NCBI GenBank assembly: GCA_937911855.1
Contig: CALDPK010000204.1
Location: forward strand, 1-9,285
Source: an uncultured Trueperaceae bacterium
GTDB taxonomy: Bacteria > Deinococcota > Deinococci > Deinococcales > Trueperaceae
Direction of reading: 5' to 3'
DNA length: 9,285 nucleotides
Part shown: positions 7,476 through 9,285 of the stretch, one piece after another
Numbering within the stretch: position 1 is the first letter of the stretch
How the letters are laid out: each line of letters begins with the position of its first letter
Position numbers and translations under genes: made by a program
The notes under the pieces: generated by a model
What the model saw: the letters and a program-made list of their open reading frames with translations, nothing else
The model's database searches: none
What the model was told of the DNA's origin: nothing

Positions 7476-9218
7476 TCGGGCCTCCAGATCACTGAGTCCC
7501 GTGCCGGAGGCCACCCTTCCCCGCTTCCGCCACAGTTCGTGATCGATCTCGGTGGACCGGTGGGTGCTGGCCGCCTTGACTTTTTTGCCGAATTCCGAGC
7601 GATGATGGTAAAGAACCTGCGACATACAGCGCCGGAGGAGGCGCTCCACGGCTGGTCGGTCGTCGGGATAGAACGCCCGCAGAGCGGCGGCCTTGTCCCG
7701 CAGTTCGTCGTAAGCGGCCCGAGGAACCGATTTCCTTTTCCCGTAGTCCGGATGGGAGCGCAGGCCCTGCCACAACTGCTGGTCCAGCGCCACGGCCGCT
7801 TCAAATGCAAAAATCCTGTCCGGGGCGTTTTGCGCCGCCTCCTCACAATCTTGCTTCGCCTGGGTCCAGGCTTCGCCCGCGTCGTTCGGGGCGGAGTACC
7901 AGAGAAAGCGGCGTATGTCACGCACGGCGGCGTCACTGAGATTGTCGCGTTCTTTTTCCAGCTCCTTCCACGCCTCCGCCGGGGCCAGCCGGATCACACG
8001 CAGAAGAGGCGAATTCAGAGCGGCCACGTCGGAAATGGTCACTTCGGGATTTTTCAGCAACCGGAAACCGCCGGGAACTGTTTCGTAGAAAGGCCGGTGC
8101 CAATCTTCAAACGAAGTCCACCGTGCTTCGTCCAATGGCATGCCCGGCCCGCGCCTCAACCGGTCCAGAGGAGTGGACTCCGGCACCGCCTGTTTCCACA
8201 AGGCAACCGCTTCGTTGGCCAGTTCGATTCCTTCGGCCTCCCTTTCGCCCGCCTTGAAACAACTGTAGGCTCGGAACATCAGCAGTTCCGCCAAGTCATC
8301 ATCCGGGAGATCCGCCTTGCGCTGCTTTGCCACGAGACGACCGATGGAATCGGGAAAATCAACCAGAGCCCACAGAGCCACGGCGAGGGCCTTCTTGTCC
8401 TGTATGGGCGGCGTGCCCTCGTTGAGTGCGTCCAACCAGGAAACGATCTTTTCGTCACGATTTCCGCTCCCGGGAGATCGCTTGGCTCCCCGGCAGCGCA
8501 GGAGAACTTCCGTATCCAGCGACATTTCAGGATGACGGCGCAGAAGAGCATCGGCAAAATCCCAGCGATCCATGCCGGCATACACCCGCCGCATCGCGAC
8601 TTCGTTGGTGGGATTGCGTTTGAGGAAATCAAAATCGTCGCCCCCGCCCCTCCAATTCCCCCATTGGGCCTGCTTCCAATCCGAGAACGAAGGCGGTGCT
8701 CCTCGCGTTTCCGATCTCAATTCCAGCATCCTTTGCCACGCCTCATCCCCTCCCTGGATCGAGAGCGTGGTAATCCGTCCCGCGATGTGGTACTCCTCTT
8801 GAATGAAGTGATATTGGAAACGCGCTTGTGACACAGACGCTTCGTGGGGGTCCCCGTATCGCAGAGGCAGGGGGAAACGGTCCGGCGAGCTTTCCCGCAT
8901 CCAGTCGAGATAAACCTCCAAGGCTTCGTCATCCCGTCCCTGAAATTCCAGGGCACGGCCCCATACGTACCTCGCCCACTCGTGCCGGCGGAGTTCCGGG
9001 TTGTTTTCCACGAGGGTGATCGCGTCGTCGAGGCGAGCTTCGTGCACAGCATCGACCACCTCCGCCATGTCGTCTACGAGTGCGCTGTCATCGGCGCGGA
9101 GAAAGGAGGGCGACGACAGGTGGAAAATGCCGAAAACCAAGGCGACGAGACTTCCGACATCGGCGGCATACGACCGGTGCCTGCTGCGAGGGTGGATAGC
9201 GGGAGAGCGCGAGATCAT
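7179..9218 (-). CDS. Secreted or exported TPR-like protein of unknown function (3' end replaced)
   Basis: This is a long minus-strand frame, genuine from ATG 9218 to about residue 656-658 (near 7245-7257). The last 21-22 residues, to the stop at 7179, read antisense gnd and are artefactual, so the true C-terminus is missing. The N-terminus has a basic stretch, a hydrophobic core at about 22-34 and a probable signal peptidase site after FLRA (42), so export is likely. The mature part is mostly amphipathic helices. Several resemble TPR units, for example RYVWGRALEFQGRDDEALEVY near the N-terminus, MFRAYSCFKAGEREAEG in the middle, and IWAVELALRMHDESEAFTLLDE near the end. It is rich in Trp, Arg, Asp and Glu, and no catalytic motif was recognised. 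ATG 9218 is the only in-frame start after the upstream stop; it has no Shine-Dalgarno, which leaves the start slightly uncertain. The family and partners are unknown. Confidence 0.75.
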   Translation of the reverse strand: MISRSPAIHPRSRHRSYAADVGSLVALVFGIFHLSSPSFLRADDSALVDDMAEVVDAVHEARLDDAITLVENNPELRRHEWARYVWGRALEFQGRDDEALEVYLDWMRESSPDRFPLPLRYGDPHEASVSQARFQYHFIQEEYHIAGRITTLSIQGGDEAWQRMLELRSETRGAPPSFSDWKQAQWGNWRGGGDDFDFLKRNPTNEVAMRRVYAGMDRWDFADALLRRHPEMSLDTEVLLRCRGAKRSPGSGNRDEKIVSWLDALNEGTPPIQDKKALAVALWALVDFPDSIGRLVAKQRKADLPDDDLAELLMFRAYSCFKAGEREAEGIELANEAVALWKQAVPESTPLDRLRRGPGMPLDEARWTSFEDWHRPFYETVPGGFRLLKNPEVTISDVAALNSPLLRVIRLAPAEAWKELEKERDNLSDAAVRDIRRFLWYSAPNDAGEAWTQAKQDCEEAAQNAPDRIFAFEAAVALDQQLWQGLRSHPDYGKRKSVPRAAYDELRDKAAALRAFYPDDRPAVERLLRRCMSQVLYHHRSEFGKKVKAASTHRSTEIDHELWRKRGRVASGTGLSDLEARLRHLDADAPGEESLELVRRIHAAYPHRDIWAVELALRMHDESEAFTLLDERLADDAEERRALVLATSFLRLNPDYVARFQQGQQLLDDGVDRCACLHH
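7245..7257. other. Chimeric junction: gnd joined to an unrelated minus-strand gene
   Basis: To the left, plus-strand sequence encodes gnd up to the conserved GDII. To the right, coding evidence switches to the minus strand, where the reverse complement reads LRLNPDYVA, a plausible TPR helix end. The 12 bases at 7245-7256 make sense in both genes (GDII in gnd, DYVA in reverse), which may be microhomology. No direct repeat, transposon end or attachment core is visible at the join. Confidence 0.75.
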
Positions 9219-9285
9219 GAGGAGATTGGTGGCTTATGACAATTGTGCTCCCGGAGTGTCACTCTTCTGAGGATAGGGTGGCCCC
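9219..9285. other. Region upstream of the minus-strand TPR-like gene
   Basis: These 67 nt hold the leader of the minus-strand gene. No convincing promoter or ribosome binding site was seen on that strand. On the plus strand, GAGGAG at 9219-9224 lies 11 nt before ATG 9236, which opens a frame of 16 codons to the window edge. That could be the start of a divergent gene but cannot be judged from so little sequence. Confidence 0.25.

Noticed and set aside
7539..8831. Long plus-strand frame of 430 codons
   Set aside because: It lies fully antisense to the TPR-like gene, has no recognisable domain, and its composition (rich in Arg, Pro and Gln) is that of an antisense reading in GC-rich DNA.
9236..9285. 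Possible divergent gene start at ATG 9236 and the nearby ACAATTGT palindrome (9239-9246)
   Set aside because: Only 16 codons are visible, with no recognisable sequence, and an 8-bp palindrome is expected by chance.

Overview
The window looks like high-GC bacterial DNA, but it appears to join two unrelated segments. Positions 1 to about 7256 form one coherent block with every gene on the plus strand. It holds the end of a TPR-type regulator with a C-terminal winged helix, a compact UvrD/Rep-type helicase, the three glycolate oxidase genes glcD, glcE and glcF, and the first 100 codons of gnd (6-phosphogluconate dehydrogenase). At about 7245-7257 gnd stops matching its family in mid-gene. From there to the right end the only convincing coding is on the minus strand: a long secreted, TPR-like protein of unknown function. 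No RNA gene, CRISPR array, insertion sequence or integrase was seen.

The left block suggests a heterotrophic bacterium. The regulator and helicase styles, the glcDEF set and a possible leaderless-type -10 box in front of the helicase recall Deinococcota (Deinococcus or Trueperaceae). This is an inference from family resemblance and was not tested. The right block has more A/T runs and a different protein style, a signal peptide followed by long TPR-like helices as in some Verrucomicrobiota or Planctomycetota proteins. That lineage guess is weak.

In the left block, the helicase stop codon lies 8 nt inside glcD. glcD/glcE and glcE/glcF share ATGA stop-start overlaps, so glcDEF is almost certainly one translationally coupled transcript. 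GlcD and GlcE are the FAD-domain subunits and GlcF is the iron-sulfur subunit. Together they would oxidise glycolate to glyoxylate and pass electrons to the respiratory chain. gnd follows 54 nt later with its own Shine-Dalgarno, separated from glcF by a perfect 14-bp GC palindrome.

The most notable feature is the junction at 7245-7257. Two genes converge there and each reading frame runs on into the antisense strand of the other, so each has acquired a false C-terminus. The join may be an assembly or amplification chimera, or a real rearrangement through about 12 bp of possible microhomology. No convincing undescribed biological system was found.
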